The notes: generated by a model from the letters alone, not told the origin. A stretch of DNA of 64,000 bases from Burhinus oedicnemus (GCA_008921705.1 VFFE01007650.1:1740062-1804061), one strand, 5' to 3'; shown: positions 50,336 to 64,000, counted from the stretch's first letter. Made by a program: numbers and translations.

Positions 50336-50607
50336 GGTCAAGTAGAAGAAATTTTTTTTCTTAAAGAACTAAAATCCCCAAGCGTCTTCCCTCTTTTTTT
50401 ACTTTTCAGGTGTCCCCAGCCTTGGACTGCATTGAATTGCAACTAGGTGAAGAGTGCAACAGGTGCCAGAATGCAAGAGCTGGACAAACCCCTCCAACAC
50501 ACACACTTCTAGCCTTGGGGACTGGAGTGGTAAGACAAGAGTGACGAAGTTTTTAAAAAAAAGCAGTGTCTGTTTCTGGAATAATCTGTTTATCTGCTGC
50601 TCAGACA

Positions 50608-50613
50608 TAATCC
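50608..50613 (+). promoter_or_regulatory. Candidate CRX/OTX site (TAATCC)
   Basis: TAATCC lies about 335 bp upstream of the IMPG1 start codon. It is the core motif of CRX and OTX2, homeodomain factors that activate photoreceptor genes. A six-base match is common by chance; position upstream of a photoreceptor gene is the only added support. Confidence 0.25.
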
Positions 50614-51017
50614 CTCTTACGGTCCAGCTGGAAGAGCTTTCTTCATCTTATTAACCTTATGGAGCAGCATCTGTCAACCCCAGAAGACTTCAGTAGCACC
50701 ATGATAAACAACGGAAGTCTCTTCTAGTGCCCATTGCCTTCAAACATTGATCCTTGGGCATTCCGGAGATAATGGCATTTGAGCGGAGGCAAAATCATGG
50801 GGAGAGCTAATTGTGCTATTTCCAAACCAATGATCATAAAACCCAGGGAACTTCCTTTGAAGAGAAAGACAGCTTTTTCTGAAAGAACATACTATACTCA
50901 GCTTTTCCACCGGATATGTCTTGGAAGCCCCTCTCCCTTCTCATTCCAAAAGGTTGCTGTTGCGATATTCCTATCAGAGCAGTGATGATGATGTTCTCTG
51001 ACAGCAGTGAAATGGTG

Positions 51018-51027
51018 TGACTCAGCA
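51018..51027 (+). promoter_or_regulatory. Candidate MAF-type element (TGACTCAGCA)
   Basis: TGACTCAGCA is ten of the thirteen bases of the canonical MAF recognition element and also contains an AP-1 core. It lies about 740 bp upstream of the start codon, beside a purine/GC-rich stretch (51060-51100). Large MAF proteins drive rod genes; birds are reported to use MAFA in place of NRL. Function is inferred only. Confidence 0.28.
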
Positions 51028-54000
51028 GTAAATTGCAGCAGTATTTAGGGCTGGCACAATCTGATCCCAAGCTGGGAGTGGGGGAGGGAAGGTGCTGCAT
51101 GGAGGGAGAATAAGAAACAGTGGTGGGAAATGCTGTTTCAAGCACACAGCTAACCAGGCCAAGAATTGGCAGTGAGTGATTACACGTTTCAAACAGTTCT
51201 GTTCCAGTTTCCCAAATAACTATTCTGGTTACATATTTGGCATGTGTAAGTGTTCCATACTCACTTTTTATTTTCCAGAACGTTTTTTAGTGTTGCATTA
51301 CACCTAAAAAAGCTACCAAATGGATATTTGTAATGGTCTGTCTCCCTTAGAGATTTTTGTGCGACTGTGCTTTAACAAAGGAAGTATCTAGACTGGCAGC
51401 AAGAATCTTGTTTTCTAGCACTGTAAGTACAAGTTACTTTAAGAACAACCTTCATTTGAACCCAATCAGTATTCTATTTTTACTTAGGATTTAAACAATG
51501 GTTAGCTCCCTCCCTTCCCTAGATTGCCTAATTTTAACTACTCAAACCAGCTAGTACAGAGACTAGGCTGGGACCAAACAAGATCTGCTTTTTTTATTTT
51601 CACAATCTTTTTCTGATTTTCAGTGCTCTTTTTAATGCTTTATGTGTGTTGTTTCATGCACATTGTTGTATTGTTCTAACAAAACAAATTAAGAAGAACA
51701 ATGCAAGGGAACAGTGGAGATGATCAGGATTTCTACTGGAGAAAATTTGACTATTACATAAGGAACATTCTTTAGCAATGCCAATATTAGTCTTTACATA
51801 CTTTATATATCATAATCATATGGTATAGAGTGTAGTCGTATAAGTACTATCTCTATGAACCAGGTAAGCTTTAGCAAGCATCTATAAGCATGTTATAATT
51901 GAAAGTTCCCCCAATACATTACCTTATTTTTAGTTACTTCAGCTCTCAATCTGCAACAACTGGAAATGTAGGGAATTTTTCTGAGGGTGGTAGAATCCGC
52001 TGTTTTTGGTGACATCTGAAAGTGCAGGATTGGCGAAAGTCACAGATTATTTCCTCAGAGCACCCTAGGCAGCAAACTCCCTATGGAATTCAGTAGGAAT
52101 GTGATCCTTTAATTCCATTGGGAATCTAATTTAAGTATCAAACTAAATTTTGAAAATATTCAATAAAGAGATTTACTTAATTACTATGCAGAGACTTGTT
52201 AGTGAAGCCTGACCCAGGAATCAGAAATCCTTTATCAAAGGTTTCATTTAAAAACTTATTTTTGAGCCCTTCACGTGTTGGAGGAGACAAGTATTTAATA
52301 AAACATACTCTTATCTTTCAGAGATAAAGGAACAGGAACAATCCTAGAATACACCACAATGTTGTTTTGCGTCAAGTTATGACTTAAGGAAAATATTGAA
52401 CCCCATTGGTAAACTGTGACTAAAAATTTATAGGGCAGGAGTCTGCATACTTTGAGATGATGCTTAAATCATGAATATTTCAAGCTGTTTTCTGTTAAGG
52501 CAGTGCCTTCTATGTATTTCCATTTAATTAAGAAATTTTGTAACTAACCTTGATAACTGCCACAGTGGAAGCAAACAAGAATGATAAACACTCATTAAAG
52601 CTAAAGCAATATTATCTAGGGACCACTCCATCTCCAAGTACTGTAGTGTTTAATTATAGGTCACTGTTAATTAATCTAGAAGTGCTTCTTCTAGTTGGTT
52701 TGCTGTCAACAATAATTATATATTGTTAAAGAGGCAATTAAAAAAAATTCTACTGAAATTCAATAGTGCATTACAAATATACTACCAAGACATGGGAAGG
52801 GCAAAACTGTATGCTAAAATATCCATTCACCCCAGATAAATGCTTGTAAATGGGTTAAATCAGACCCTTTAATGGTCACCTCAGTGAATCACTACACATA
52901 TCTAGAATAATACACTGATGCGCTGTTTAAATACAAATAAAACTGTTTCCTTTTCTTGCAGAAAAATGACAGTTTAGGCCATCAAGGACTCCATTTAGAA
53001 GACTTTTGATGTAAATTGTTGGTAAGTCTGGGGCTCAAGGCACTGTCACATAAAGATGATCTAAAAGTTGCTATGCATAGTGCTGAATTTTAGGTACCTT
53101 ATGTAGATACGTAAATCAGGGCACCAGACAACTCATGTTCCCCATAAAGGCAAGTCTCATTCTATACCATCAGAGTCAGAGTCTATATCATCTAAGTTTG
53201 ACTTCTGGTTTTAGTTGTCCTGAGTAATTTCTCCTACTGGTGCAGCCACTGTTTTCCTTATAATTTCCGTGCTGCATTCACCCGAGAGACCTGTCCCACC
53301 CTGAGGAAGGGGAGATCTATAGTTATGAAGTACCTTTTAAATAACCACAAGTCTTTCTCTGGTATTCATTATTTCCATAGGAGCCCAGACTGGTACCTCA
53401 CAGCTAGCCTGCACCAGGCACAGCTTTAGGCTTCTGATTAAAACTGAGGAAACCTGAGTTCTTCTGCTCCATTCTTTGCTGTTGAGTTTGGCCAAATCAA
53501 GCCCAGTCTCTCAGCCTCCATACCTGCAAATGGAAGGGATGACCCTGAAGAGCTAGAAAAGCCTCTGTGGGAACACACAAGATAATATATGTAAGCAAGA
53601 ATGGCTTTTTTCCCCCCTTTCTCATGCATTAAAACGTAGATACAATATTTCAAAAATTATTTTAAATTTTAAAATTAATATTTTATTTTTAGATGTTCTG
53701 GTTTGCATATCAAAGTTAGGCATCAGCAGTGGTTCTGTAGTGGTTTTAAAGAGTTTGTCATGAAGAACACAAATTGTCTTTTTGCTCTTTGAGCTTTTCC
53801 AGTTGGGTAATATTTGTATTTTGCCCTCTATTGCTGCCCAGCCACAATATTTTCTTTTTCTTACTGAACTAATATAAGATTTATATTTAGTCAGTAAATT
53901 AAATCAAATAAAAAAGAAAAAAACCCACATATTTCTCAGGACAGTTAAAAAATACGGGGGTTTTTTTACTGTTCTTGTTTATATTTCATAGACAATTCCT

Positions 54001-57000
54001 CTTTCTGGTGTCTCTCGTTAGTAGCAGGGAACAAATGTGATCACATCAGGGAAAGCCAGTTTGAAACGAAGCAAAATATTTTCTCCCTGAAAGAACTGAT
54101 CAGTGTCCAGACATTATATTTGCAAATGTCCTCTTATTTTTCAGACCAATTGTTCTTTAAAAACTATTTCTTCTGGAAATTCTTACATTTTTCCTTCAAA
54201 ACTGAACTTGGACAGATTATCCTGGAAGAGTGCCCTAAAACTCACTTTGGTGTTGGCCATAGACAGTGATAGCATTGGGATAAAAGTCCATTAATCACTG
54301 ATTGTCAAACACTGTAAGGGCAAGCTAGGAACTGGATCTCTTTTGCTTGCCTGTTCCTTATATTATTTCACTATCCACTTATTGGCCATAAATATAGATA
54401 AGATAGTAGATTAACTGGGTCTTTGATCTGATCCAACGTGACTACACTTAGGCACTGAGTTGTAGTCCCTAACTCAGACTAACGTGCCATTAAAGTCAAG
54501 CTTACCCAGTAGTTATAACAACTCATGCTCATACTGAATGATGCAGCAAACTCACGTGTTTTCCATGATACCTCTCTCCTCCAAAACAAGGAGCCTGATG
54601 CTCTGTTCTGCAGTTGAAGCAAATGTGGAATTCTAGTCTGAACACAAAATCGAAGCAGGTGATGGATTAATGGAGTTCTTTGTCTCCTTTCACGAACATA
54701 AGCCTAGACCTCTTCTGCAATCAAAAGGTATCTCCAAGATTCTCCGGGGTCTTTAAAAAGCTTTGCTGTTTTGCTGTTACTAACACAGTTACGAAGTCCT
54801 AGCACCCCTTATTATTTAGAATGGGAAAAAGTATTTTCTGCATACATTTACGTAATGACTTACAGAGATATCCTTGACAACTGCTTGACCCCATCATCTG
54901 TGCTTTCATCTGAAATTTTTTACACTGTACACTCTTAAAAGGATTAATGTATGTAGATGCTGTTTAGTGTGATAAGGGAGATAAGGGTATGAAAAAAGCA
55001 TGGTATTAACTGAGAAATTCAGCATAATTATGAAGAAAATACCCTAGCCTGACTGCTGCTTCAGAACGATCACTGATAAACAAATTATGCTCATGTTGAT
55101 AGTTATGTGATCTTTCTTTAGTGTCATCAAACACTTAAATGGGATTAAAATGATTTTTTTTCTAGTGGGCAGTGGTACAACAAGCTGACCATTAGCTTCC
55201 AGTCAGTGGAGATAAAGACTACAGTACATCTGCTCAAACAGATTATCATGCACTTGCTTGCATACTAATACTCAACTTTCTGTTATTCCTGGAGCTGTTT
55301 AAGCTTATATCATGGGGACCTGTAATGAGCTGAGCCATGTTTCTTCCCATGCTTGACAAGTTGTTTTTCTCTTGATGCTCGGAAAGGATCTTTCTAGATT
55401 TAGCTGATAGAGTTAACTGGTGGATTTACTATTCATAAAACTGTCCTCAGCATTGTAGCAAATTAAGCTAAACATTGTAGTTATCAGCTATAAAAAATTC
55501 AAGCTATCAAGTATGTCTCTGTACATGAAGCAAGTCTGCAGAGATGTGTTCTTTTACAATATGTGTTGTCTAATCAGAAGCAGGAAACATAGGAGTAGCT
55601 GGTAGTTCAGTTTCTTTTTATGGTAATGGGAGAAGATGTTTAGTAGTGAGTGAGAAGGCAAGAAGGGAGATATGTAAAGTGTTAGGTGTGCTTGTATCTT
55701 TATACTAGCTTAATTTTTCCCTCTTTGAGAGATTTGGCATGAGATAATAGTAACTCTTTATTGTTTAGGCTAACACTGTTCAGTTTTTTCTTTCACAGTT
55801 TTTCTTTCAATTATTCCTTGTCATGCACAGTGGCTGCATTTGTTCATCAGTGTTTTACTTTCTAGATTTACCAACCGAGAGTGAAGTATGAAGTGACCTT
55901 ATTTCCTGTGCACAGAACTGATCTGGTAGGCAAGAGTTTTTGGCTCAAGAAAAGGTCTTGCAAAAAAACCTAGGATGGGCACCGGTGTTGTGTAGCACTG
56001 AAGCTGTTGAAAGGAGAGATATTGAAAACCTACCCAGAAAGATAAAAATATGTGCCAATCTATGGATGTTTATTATCTTTATGGTGAAAACAATATTTTT
56101 TATCTACTTATCTTAGTAGTTTTTTACTCTCCTTTTTCAGGAGGGGTGGGTGTTACTTTTGTTTTCAGCAGGGGACAGGTGACAGTCAGCAGGAGTCTTA
56201 TGGACCTGACTGTACCCTGGAACTTCCTGGTCTGTATGTGTGGTGATAAGTGTCATTAACAAAGATAATATCTGTGATAACATGCAGTTCCAGCAAGAGT
56301 AAATATCCAAATTTAATTCCAAAATTTTCTTAATAAAAGGTAGGAAAATTGGAAGAAGTAGTGTGGAGGTTACATTTAACTAGGACTGGCAAGGCTTGGA
56401 GAATTATTTTAGTAATTTGGACACTGCTGTTACCTATATTATTGGTCTTTTTGATTCAGTTACTTTCAGTAATAAACCTACTGTGTTTGAACTCAAAGAA
56501 ATGCTGTGAAAAACCTCTTCTGTCAAAGATGCTTTGAGAAGCAGGTTATATGTCAACTTTATGAGTATTGGCCCCTCCTCTAACAAGCTTGTTTTATGCT
56601 TTTGGTAGATTCCTATCTCTTTTCTGTTGAGCTGATAGTATCATGCTTGTCACTGTTTACGTAACGGATACTGTGTATGAGCAGAAGCTGTATTTCCCAG
56701 TACTATTGTTGCTGGATCCCTCCATGGAATCTCACACAGTTAATTTCAATGTAGTTACCACCAATAAACTCCTTTATGATTTATTCAGTATAACATTACC
56801 AGTGTGACATTGCTATTATTCAGATCATGCTTTGTTCCTTCCATCACTAGTCACCTTATCTTAGACTGTTAAATAAAATGTTATTATTATTTTACATTTT
56901 TTCCAAAGGGCTCTGTGCCACTTTGGCCTTATTCTGAATCTCATAACTACATTTTTGGAAATGCAGCTGATGCAGGCTAAGGATACGGAAATATTTGCTC

Positions 57001-57426
57001 TAGTTCTTTCAAACCATGTTATAGTTCTTGTTTGTATTGCTCAGTTGCCCTTTCTCATTTCAATATTTTGGTATTGATAAACTTTAGATGAGTTCTTAGT
57101 CAGTGTCCATTCCAAACAGAAAAATTTTGAATATGTTTTAACTATTTTCTGTGAAGACAGGTATATTTTTATTGTTTCCAAAAGTAGTAATTGTGAAGCT
57201 GTTCTCATGTTTAAAAATTGCTTTTTTGCTTTCATTAAGCAGCTTGAGAAGTTCACATATTATTTAGTAAGGTTGCAACCTTGCATTTCTATGAAGATGT
57301 CAGTTGCCTCTCACTTCCATTTATTTTTCTTTCTTGCAAGTTTGTATTTCTGGAAGTGTTTGCAGTTTCAGTGTACTATTCTACAAGGCCAAATGTATTA
57401 TACATGTATACTCTGCATGCTGAATA

Positions 57427-57799
57427 GGGCTGGGATTGTTTAGCTTTCAGAAGAGAAGACTCGGGGGGAATCTCAACAACATTTTTAAATCCCTGTTGGG
57501 AAGAAGTAAAGAGGCAGAACCAGACTTTTTAGTGTTGCCCAGTGAAAGGATAGGAGGCAATGGGCACAAACTGAAATGTGAGAAATTCCATTTGAACAGA
57601 CTTTCTTAATATAAGGATGATCGAACACTAGGACAGTGATCTCCAAAGAGGTTGTAAAGTCTCTGTTTTTGGAAATACTCAAAACCCAACTGGACACAGT
57701 CTAAGCAACCTGCTCTAGCTGACCCTGGTCTTACTGTGAGGTGGACTAGATGATCTCCAAAGGCCCCTTCCTACCTCAGCCATTCTGTGGTTCTATGAT
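57427..57799 (+). mobile_element. Old CR1 LINE 3' fragment
   Basis: Degraded end of ORF2 and 3' UTR: gctgggattgtttagctttc matches the [11 protein letters not shown] segment, followed by degraded forms of the C-terminal coding region, then gtggactagatgatctccaa and the tail cattctgtggttctatgata. Many substitutions and stops suggest an older insertion than the intragenic copies. Confidence 0.88.
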
Positions 57800-60202
57800 A
57801 CTCTCAGAGTGAGTGAACAGAAACAACTCCCCATAAAGAGGCAAGAAACTGTTTCTCAGATTCGTATGAGCACCACTTCGGCCTATTGTAGGGCCTCTAT
57901 AAGCCACATTCAGCTCCAAACAGTATTTTCAATGGGATTCTTTGATGTGGGAAATATATTCACGCACAAAGATTTTAGAGTATAACCCACAAAGAACAGG
58001 AAGAATTATTCCATGTACAGTTAGGAGTTTATCAAATCTAGAAAGCTGAAATTGCATTTTAAAGAAAGAAATCTTTAGACTGAGTAAGAAGAAAAGAAAA
58101 TGTAGAATTTGTTCATTTCTGGAACAGAATTCTGTGATGTGGCAAAAGTTCTATTGTGTGTATTGTTAGAAATCATACTAATAGCACGTTCAGGTTTATA
58201 TTTTTAAATCATAATTCTTACCATGATTCCTAAACTAGACTTCAACAATTCAAGGCCCACTGTACAAATGGTCAATTAAAGATGACCCATTCCCAGAGAG
58301 GAATACAGGGGATTGATCAAATAGGATGGGCGTTCAGTAATATTTTCCCAGTATAAACAGGATCAATTGTAGTTAAGTTCCTTCCAGTTTATAACCTGCA
58401 TCCTTCAGTTAGGGTACAGTTACCCTCTGCATAGCATTGATGGTCCATATGGATAGAAGAAAGGGAGAAGCTGCATCAGAAAATCTGTTGTACACAAATC
58501 CTATTGTTCCTTCCCCTTCAGTCCAGAATGAATGCTAAATATTCAATCTTTCTCTGATCTTTTGCTCCATTTTTAAAAATCATATTGTCCACCAAGTTAT
58601 TATTTACCCAAGCACTATTTTTGGTCTTCTGCCCTGGTGACCATCTGCCCTCTTGTCTGGTCTCTTTTCCCCAGGTTTCTGCCCTCTATATTTCTGCTTT
58701 CTCTCCTTTCTGACCTTCCCATTTCATCCCACCTCCTGTTACTTTGAAAGCTAAGAGTGGAGTGGAGGGTTATTGTGGTGTTTATTAGCTACCTCTGGTT
58801 GGTAACTCCAAGGTAAGGAGGAAGAAGCTACTTATTTTATCTTATACAATACCACCCTCCACTGGCAGTTCCTCCTTCCTTCCCTCTGCATTTCACTGAT
58901 GGGTACAGCAATATATAGGTAGCTCCTGCCTTCAAAATTCACAAGAGAATTATCATTTAGAAAGGCTGAATAGTTTATCTTTTTATTAGGAAAAAATACA
59001 CTCCAGCACTCTACTTTCTTTCTAACCCCTATATTGGATTGTGTTAACATGAAAGTTTATTTAGCTCCTTTTCAGACGTCTTTTTCATTCCAGCTCTTCT
59101 TTCTTCATTGCTACCTTCAGTTTCCCATGGTGGCCCCCAGCTTCCCCATGCCACAATACGAAGGCCTTTCCTGGAGCCAAAGCGGGCTCCAGAAACCAGG
59201 CTCTGTTGTCAGCTGGACTTGGTGCTCTGCTCAATGCAGATGGAAGAGGATGTGTTATGCGGGTTCCTCCCACTTCAGCCCTGAGGTGACTGGGCAGTGA
59301 ACTGGGGGTCTCTGGGACTCCTCAGCCTTCTGACCTGGACCACCAAAGGAGAGACACCCTCTGGCAATGCATCAGCTTTTTGCACTACATCGACTCTCAT
59401 CCAGAGAAGCGGTTTCAATGGAGCCAGCTCAAAGCTGATTTTGGCACAAAAGTTAAAAACCCCAAACTTTCTGTATAGCAGCTATGCAAGACACACTGTG
59501 GGCTGGCTGAGTATCTTTATTACCCATTCAGGACTGCCTCTTTGCCATGAACTGGTTAGACAAGACAGTGCCTCTGCCCCTATACATTTAACACCACGGA
59601 TATCAGACTGCTTTTTACAGTTCTGGTTACGAGTATCTCTCCCCTGTGCCATGCAGCCACCTTCTGCAACCCCCTGAGCTTCCTTTCTTACAGATTCTTT
59701 CAGCTCATCCTCACTCCAGCCACTTTCTGTGTGTGTCTCCTCCCTCCCTCTGGCCATTGCCTTGTCTCATGGCTATCTTTAACAGCCCCTGTCCTCTGTC
59801 TTTCTGTCAGCTAATCCCTTACTAATTAAACTCTGTCCAAGGGACAAGTGAACAAAAATAGCTGAACTGACGTGAAATTTGGAGGCTGTTACTCCTCTTG
59901 CTTTGTGTATTTAATCCTTCTCTCTAGATTTTATCTGCTTGTCTTTTTAGATAAGAAGCTGTTGCAGAGTAGGGATGCTCTGTGTGTAGTGTACGAGCCC
60001 CACTTTCATAAGCACTGTGGTAACAAATATAATAAATGCTACTGTCATACTATATTTGAAGGTCGTCAGAGGCTGCTGTTGACATGCCTTGAGTGTGCTG
60101 ATGGCAGCTACTTTACTGCTGTCTGCTTGAGATCTGTTTGGGATCCTGCTTCTGCAAACAGGTCCTGCTTGTGAAACTGACCACCTTCACTGGCACCATC
60201 TT

Positions 60203-60303
60203 AGAGACATGGTTTAGTGGCGGACCTGATAGAGTAGGGTCAATGGTTGGACTAGATGATCTTAAAGGTCTTTTCCAACCTAAATGATTCCATGATTTAT
60301 GAT
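60203..60303 (+). mobile_element. CR1 LINE 3'-end fragment
   Basis: About 100 bp: agacatggtttagtggcgga, gttggactagatgatcttaa and ccaacctaaatgattccatg are the 3' UTR and tail of the same type as the copy at 8358-8943. Confidence 0.85.
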
Positions 60304-61961
60304 CTTGTCAAGCTTGAAGCTTTTTTGAGGATAAAATGTTTTCCTGGGTGCCAGTTTCCATGAAAATGTTCCAGCATTTTATAGACTAGCACTTTAAAAC
60401 AAACATGTCTTACTGACCTGTCTTCGCACATGAGGACGTGGGGACAAGTGGCATTAGGTGGAAGCTCCAACTTACTTCCTCAAACAGCTTGCATAGCTTG
60501 GGATGAAAGAAAGAGAACAATGTCTTTGGGAGCATGACACTGCCCTGTGTTTCTTACATTTACCACAGATGCCTTTGGTTTCAGTTTGAATACGCATTTT
60601 TGAGAACTTCTGTAACTTGCGTAGCAATACCTGAAGTCCACCCATGTTTGCATGCAGCTAGTGGTGGAGCCACAGCAGCACACGTTGCTCTTGAAAGTGA
60701 GGCAAGAAAATACTAAACAGCAGGCAGTGCAAAGCTCCATATTACTTTTTTAGCAGTGATTGAATTATCAACTTTAAAACAAGCATGGTCATCCTTATTT
60801 GAAGCACAGAACACATGGAATCCTAGGTTAGGGTGGTAGCACCTCTCGTGTAATCCCTGCAGGGTTTTAGCAGCTGTCTTGTCTTGCCTTACAGTCTCCA
60901 CATAGGTAAGTGTGCTCATCATATGTGAAGAAGCTCCTGCTTTCTTGGGACCTAAATTTTCTTTGAAAATACTTTGTGGGCTGTCCATGAGGGCTATTTG
61001 CTCAAATACTTTTGAAGTGTTTATCAGTCAAATGGCCCTGCTTTGTAGGAATTCTGCCTGTAGGGCGTTTGCTTTAACCTAGGAAAGTGATAAGCATATG
61101 ATTGTCTATGCTAGACTACAAAAACAAGGTGAAAGCAACATTCTTTCCTACTTTCATGTTGAGGTTAATGTCAAATTCCTATTTATCCCCATTTTTCTGT
61201 CCATATATTTTCTCTGGATCTCATTCCTATCCAAGGCAAACTTGTCTACATATCTTAGTGTTGAAACTGGTTTTCTGTTCGTAGCTGGAAATAATTAACT
61301 ATTTTGGGAAATCAACACCTTTTGAGAACAATGCAAGGGAATGCCTCACTAAACTTAAATTTCTGAACTGGCGCAGTTGTGTCCTATTAGTAGTAATGTA
61401 ATCTGGACAGCTGATTTTAAAACAGAGAACAGTACTTAGTAAGAAGCAATTTTTTTTGGTGTGTGCTAAGGGCTTTCATGACTAGGTTTGTGGGATGTCT
61501 GTGGTTGATCTGAGTTTCAGGTCAGGGTTTCAGGTCAGGTATATTGGGCAGGGTGCAAAACAAATTCTTGATAGTCAGGCTTCTAGCTGTCAAGTGGGGC
61601 AGTTTCCCACATGGATATCTTCAGGACTGTAGTTTTGGGATTAGTGCTGTCTGGATTTGGGGTCAGACATCTGTCAAATCTACTCCTACAACACAGAAGT
61701 GGGATGCAGTTTATGCCACAGAATGGATTTAAATGTGAGATATTCCCTTTCACAGAAAGTCTAACACTATGTTAGGATATGGAGAGATCAGTGGCCACTT
61801 CTGAGAAACATTACATGTGCTTTTAAACTCTGTGCTATAAAAGGTAACTTAAGTCAGTAAAATCTCCAAACAAGTTAGGCCATGTGACACATGAAGGTCA
61901 GAAAAGAGATGTTAGTTTGCATAGATTAAAAGACCGAGTTCTTGGCGTTATGGAAGTGATT

Positions 61962-62079
61962 AGCAAAAATCCCACTGTGATTAGCAAAAATCCCTCATGG
62001 TGCCCAGGATTTCATTCAGAAGCAAAAATCCCACTGTGATTAGCAAAAATCCCTCATGGTGCCCAGGACTTCATTCAGA
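61962..62079. repeat. 59-bp tandem duplication with internal repeat
   Basis: Two head-to-tail copies (61962-62020 and 62021-62079) differ at one base (ggattt versus ggactt). Each unit itself contains agcaaaaatccc twice, about 20 bp apart, so the structure is nested. No coding meaning is seen. Confidence 0.93.
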
Positions 62080-64000
62080 AGCATAACGTGAAAGCAAGTG
62101 TAAAAACACAAACTAACCTACACAATAAAAAGAGAATGGCATGGAGATGTTGTAATGAAATAAAATGGGTCATAAGGAAGAAACAGGGGAGAAACAGGAG
62201 GTCCAGTAGTAGCAAACAATAATAACAATATGAGAAATAACAGTGATGGAAAGCAATGGAATATGGTGCTATGTGTATTCATTAATGACCTGGAAACAGA
62301 GGTCATTTTCACCTAAAATCTCCTAGACCTTTGTTGAACCAAAGTTTGCTGGGAGACATGGACTGAGATCCAATCTTGCAAATATTTTACAAATCTGTGA
62401 ACAGGACCACATCAGCTATGAAAGGGAGCTAGTGCAGTCTATGTTCTTCCTTTATGTAATTTTTTGAATGTAGAAACAGGCTTCTGTTCTGCTACAATAT
62501 CACAGTCTGATCAAATTTTCATAATTTGTAATAGCCTCTTGCCAGTATTTCCTAATACAGTAACAAAAAGCCTTATCGCATCTGTGACAAGAAGATTCCT
62601 GATAACAAAGATGACATAGACTAAGTAACGCTGTAAAAAATTTCAAATATATTAGAATTCCCCCAGCAAGAGTTTTGACATTGATTTCCTGTTGCATCTT
62701 GGAAACACTGCTTACCCAGCAAGTTTCACGGCAAAATAAATAAATGAGCAAAACTGGTTAATAGAAACATCACACTACTGAAGTCCTAGAAGCTGTATTG
62801 AAGCCATGTGAGGTGAATGTCTCATGGGAACAGACTGGATAAAAATGGAATTCACTGTGAGGAAGAATGCTGATTGCATATACCTAGCTCTAGAGGTATA
62901 AATGATTTACCTGGCAGAACTGACACTTTTCTGTAAAACAAACTATTGGCTACCACCACTAGGATGGTTGAGAAGCATAAAACAAAGATACATATCCCCA
63001 TTCAATATTACAGAGCTTATCAAAAGGCACAGAAAGGTTTCTGTAATACATCATCACTACTTCAAAATTGGGTCTTTATTCACAATGGAGGAGAAATGTT
63101 TTCAAATTATATTTTGTTTTAGTGCAGAAAAGTGGTCAATGTCACATAAATTTAAATTTTTATGCATTATGCTACATGCTTAATTTTATTGCATTGTTTA
63201 AATTATATTGCTTTCCACAAAGAACTGTGTGCTGTAGAATAGTTGTCAGTTTAAGTGTTTTGTAACAGTAACTGAAAAGTCCCACATGGGATTTAATAAT
63301 TTTTTTCTATGGAATTCAGATATGAATTTAGACAGTTCTACTAAAACTTACAGAGACAGAAGGTAGGGTTTATGCTGAACAGGAAGATAGCTTCTCCTTC
63401 CAGAAAACTGCACAGACCTAGCAACATTAGTTAAGTTTCTTATATTTACATTACCAATTCTTCTTCTCGTAACCCTCTTAGTAGACTGGATTTGTGCTTT
63501 TTTAGTGAAAGTGCATTGTCTTTCAGCTCTTAAATGAGTTTTATTCTAATTCCCGTTAACACACAACAGATGGAAAGGTATAATCTGAAGGGTCCTGTAA
63601 GTAAGTGTCCCAAGTGTAGCGTTAATGAAGGACTTGATTCCATCATCTTTTTGGCCTGAGTTCTACAAAATGGTAACTGACTTAAAGTACAGGATTAGTT
63701 TCCTCAAAACTACAGATTGCACTTGTGACCAAAGTGTAGCACACATGCGTTTGTGTGACTGAAGCCCCAGATGCTTACTTTTCTTAAGTTATGTTCATAG
63801 TTTTCTACTTCAACATAACAAATGTATTAGTCTCCTTAGATTGTGAGCTAGGATTTACAGAGACAGAAACCTTAGAATGATAAATAAGTGACAAAGATAT
63901 GGTATAAATAATATACCAAGCCACACTAGCTAGTTGTTTTGGATTCTGGATTTGGACTTGTTTTGGATTGTGACTGGATTCTAAAAGTAGGTTGTAGTTT

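Larger units (their letters stand above)
50277..64000. other. 5' flank of IMPG1 and intergenic DNA
   Basis: No gene was recognised. The first 800 bp contain candidate promoter motifs. CR1 remnants lie at 57427-57799 and 60203-60303, and a 59-bp tandem duplication at 61962-62079. In mammals, as I recall, the side upstream of IMPG1 is a long gene-poor interval towards HTR1B, which agrees with the emptiness here. ORFs of 88-126 codons near 59034-59677 have no recognisable family or splice support. Confidence 0.75.

Noticed and set aside
59034..59677. Two adjoining plus-strand ORFs (88 and 126 codons) in the 5' flank
   Set aside because: No family resemblance, overlapping antisense ORFs of similar length and no gene context; likely chance.
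1..64000. Search for bacterial-type systems, CRISPR arrays, tRNA or rRNA genes
   Set aside because: Nothing supportable was seen; the sequence is vertebrate nuclear DNA with CR1 elements and spliced exons.

Overview
This window is vertebrate, almost certainly avian, nuclear DNA. It is AT-rich intronic and intergenic sequence with split coding exons, canonical GT-AG splice sites, and many CR1 (chicken repeat 1) LINE copies as the main interspersed repeat. It shows no bacterial gene organisation. The species cannot be fixed from sequence alone.

The only recognisable gene is IMPG1 (interphotoreceptor matrix proteoglycan 1, also called SPACR), on the minus strand. I reconstructed twelve consecutive coding exons by joining splice phases: 50276-50210 (start codon, signal peptide), 36618-36385, 30951-30785, 30571-30543 (29 nt), 27899-27832, 26787-26696, 21412-21266, 18256-18198, 16419-16399 (21 nt), 14995-14742, 13268-13192 and 12690-12156. 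All phases agree and no stop interrupts the 583 complete codons. They encode a secretory signal, the conserved N-terminal cysteine region, the first SEA domain and a long Ser/Thr/Pro/acid-rich mucin-like segment. The second SEA domain, the EGF-like region and the C-terminus were not found. They probably lie beyond position 1, behind an intron of at least 12 kb.

Layout: 1-12155 is the start of intron 12, with three CR1 fragments. 12156-50276 is the exon-intron body. It carries a 2.4 kb CR1 with a largely open reverse-transcriptase frame (intron 6), two nearly identical CR1 copies in introns 2 and 1, and an old fragment. 50277-64000 is the 5' flank, with candidate photoreceptor-type regulatory motifs near the gene, then apparently non-coding DNA with two CR1 remnants and a 59-bp tandem duplication.

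The most interesting observations are: two phase-critical microexons; a 752-bp direct repeat, 99.6% identical, flanking the phase-symmetric exon 2, whose recombination would delete that exon in frame; conversion-like chimerism of that CR1 pair; a 16-nt T tract forming the exon 11 acceptor; and a small membrane-protein-like ORF inside intron 6. I found no convincing new multi-gene system.
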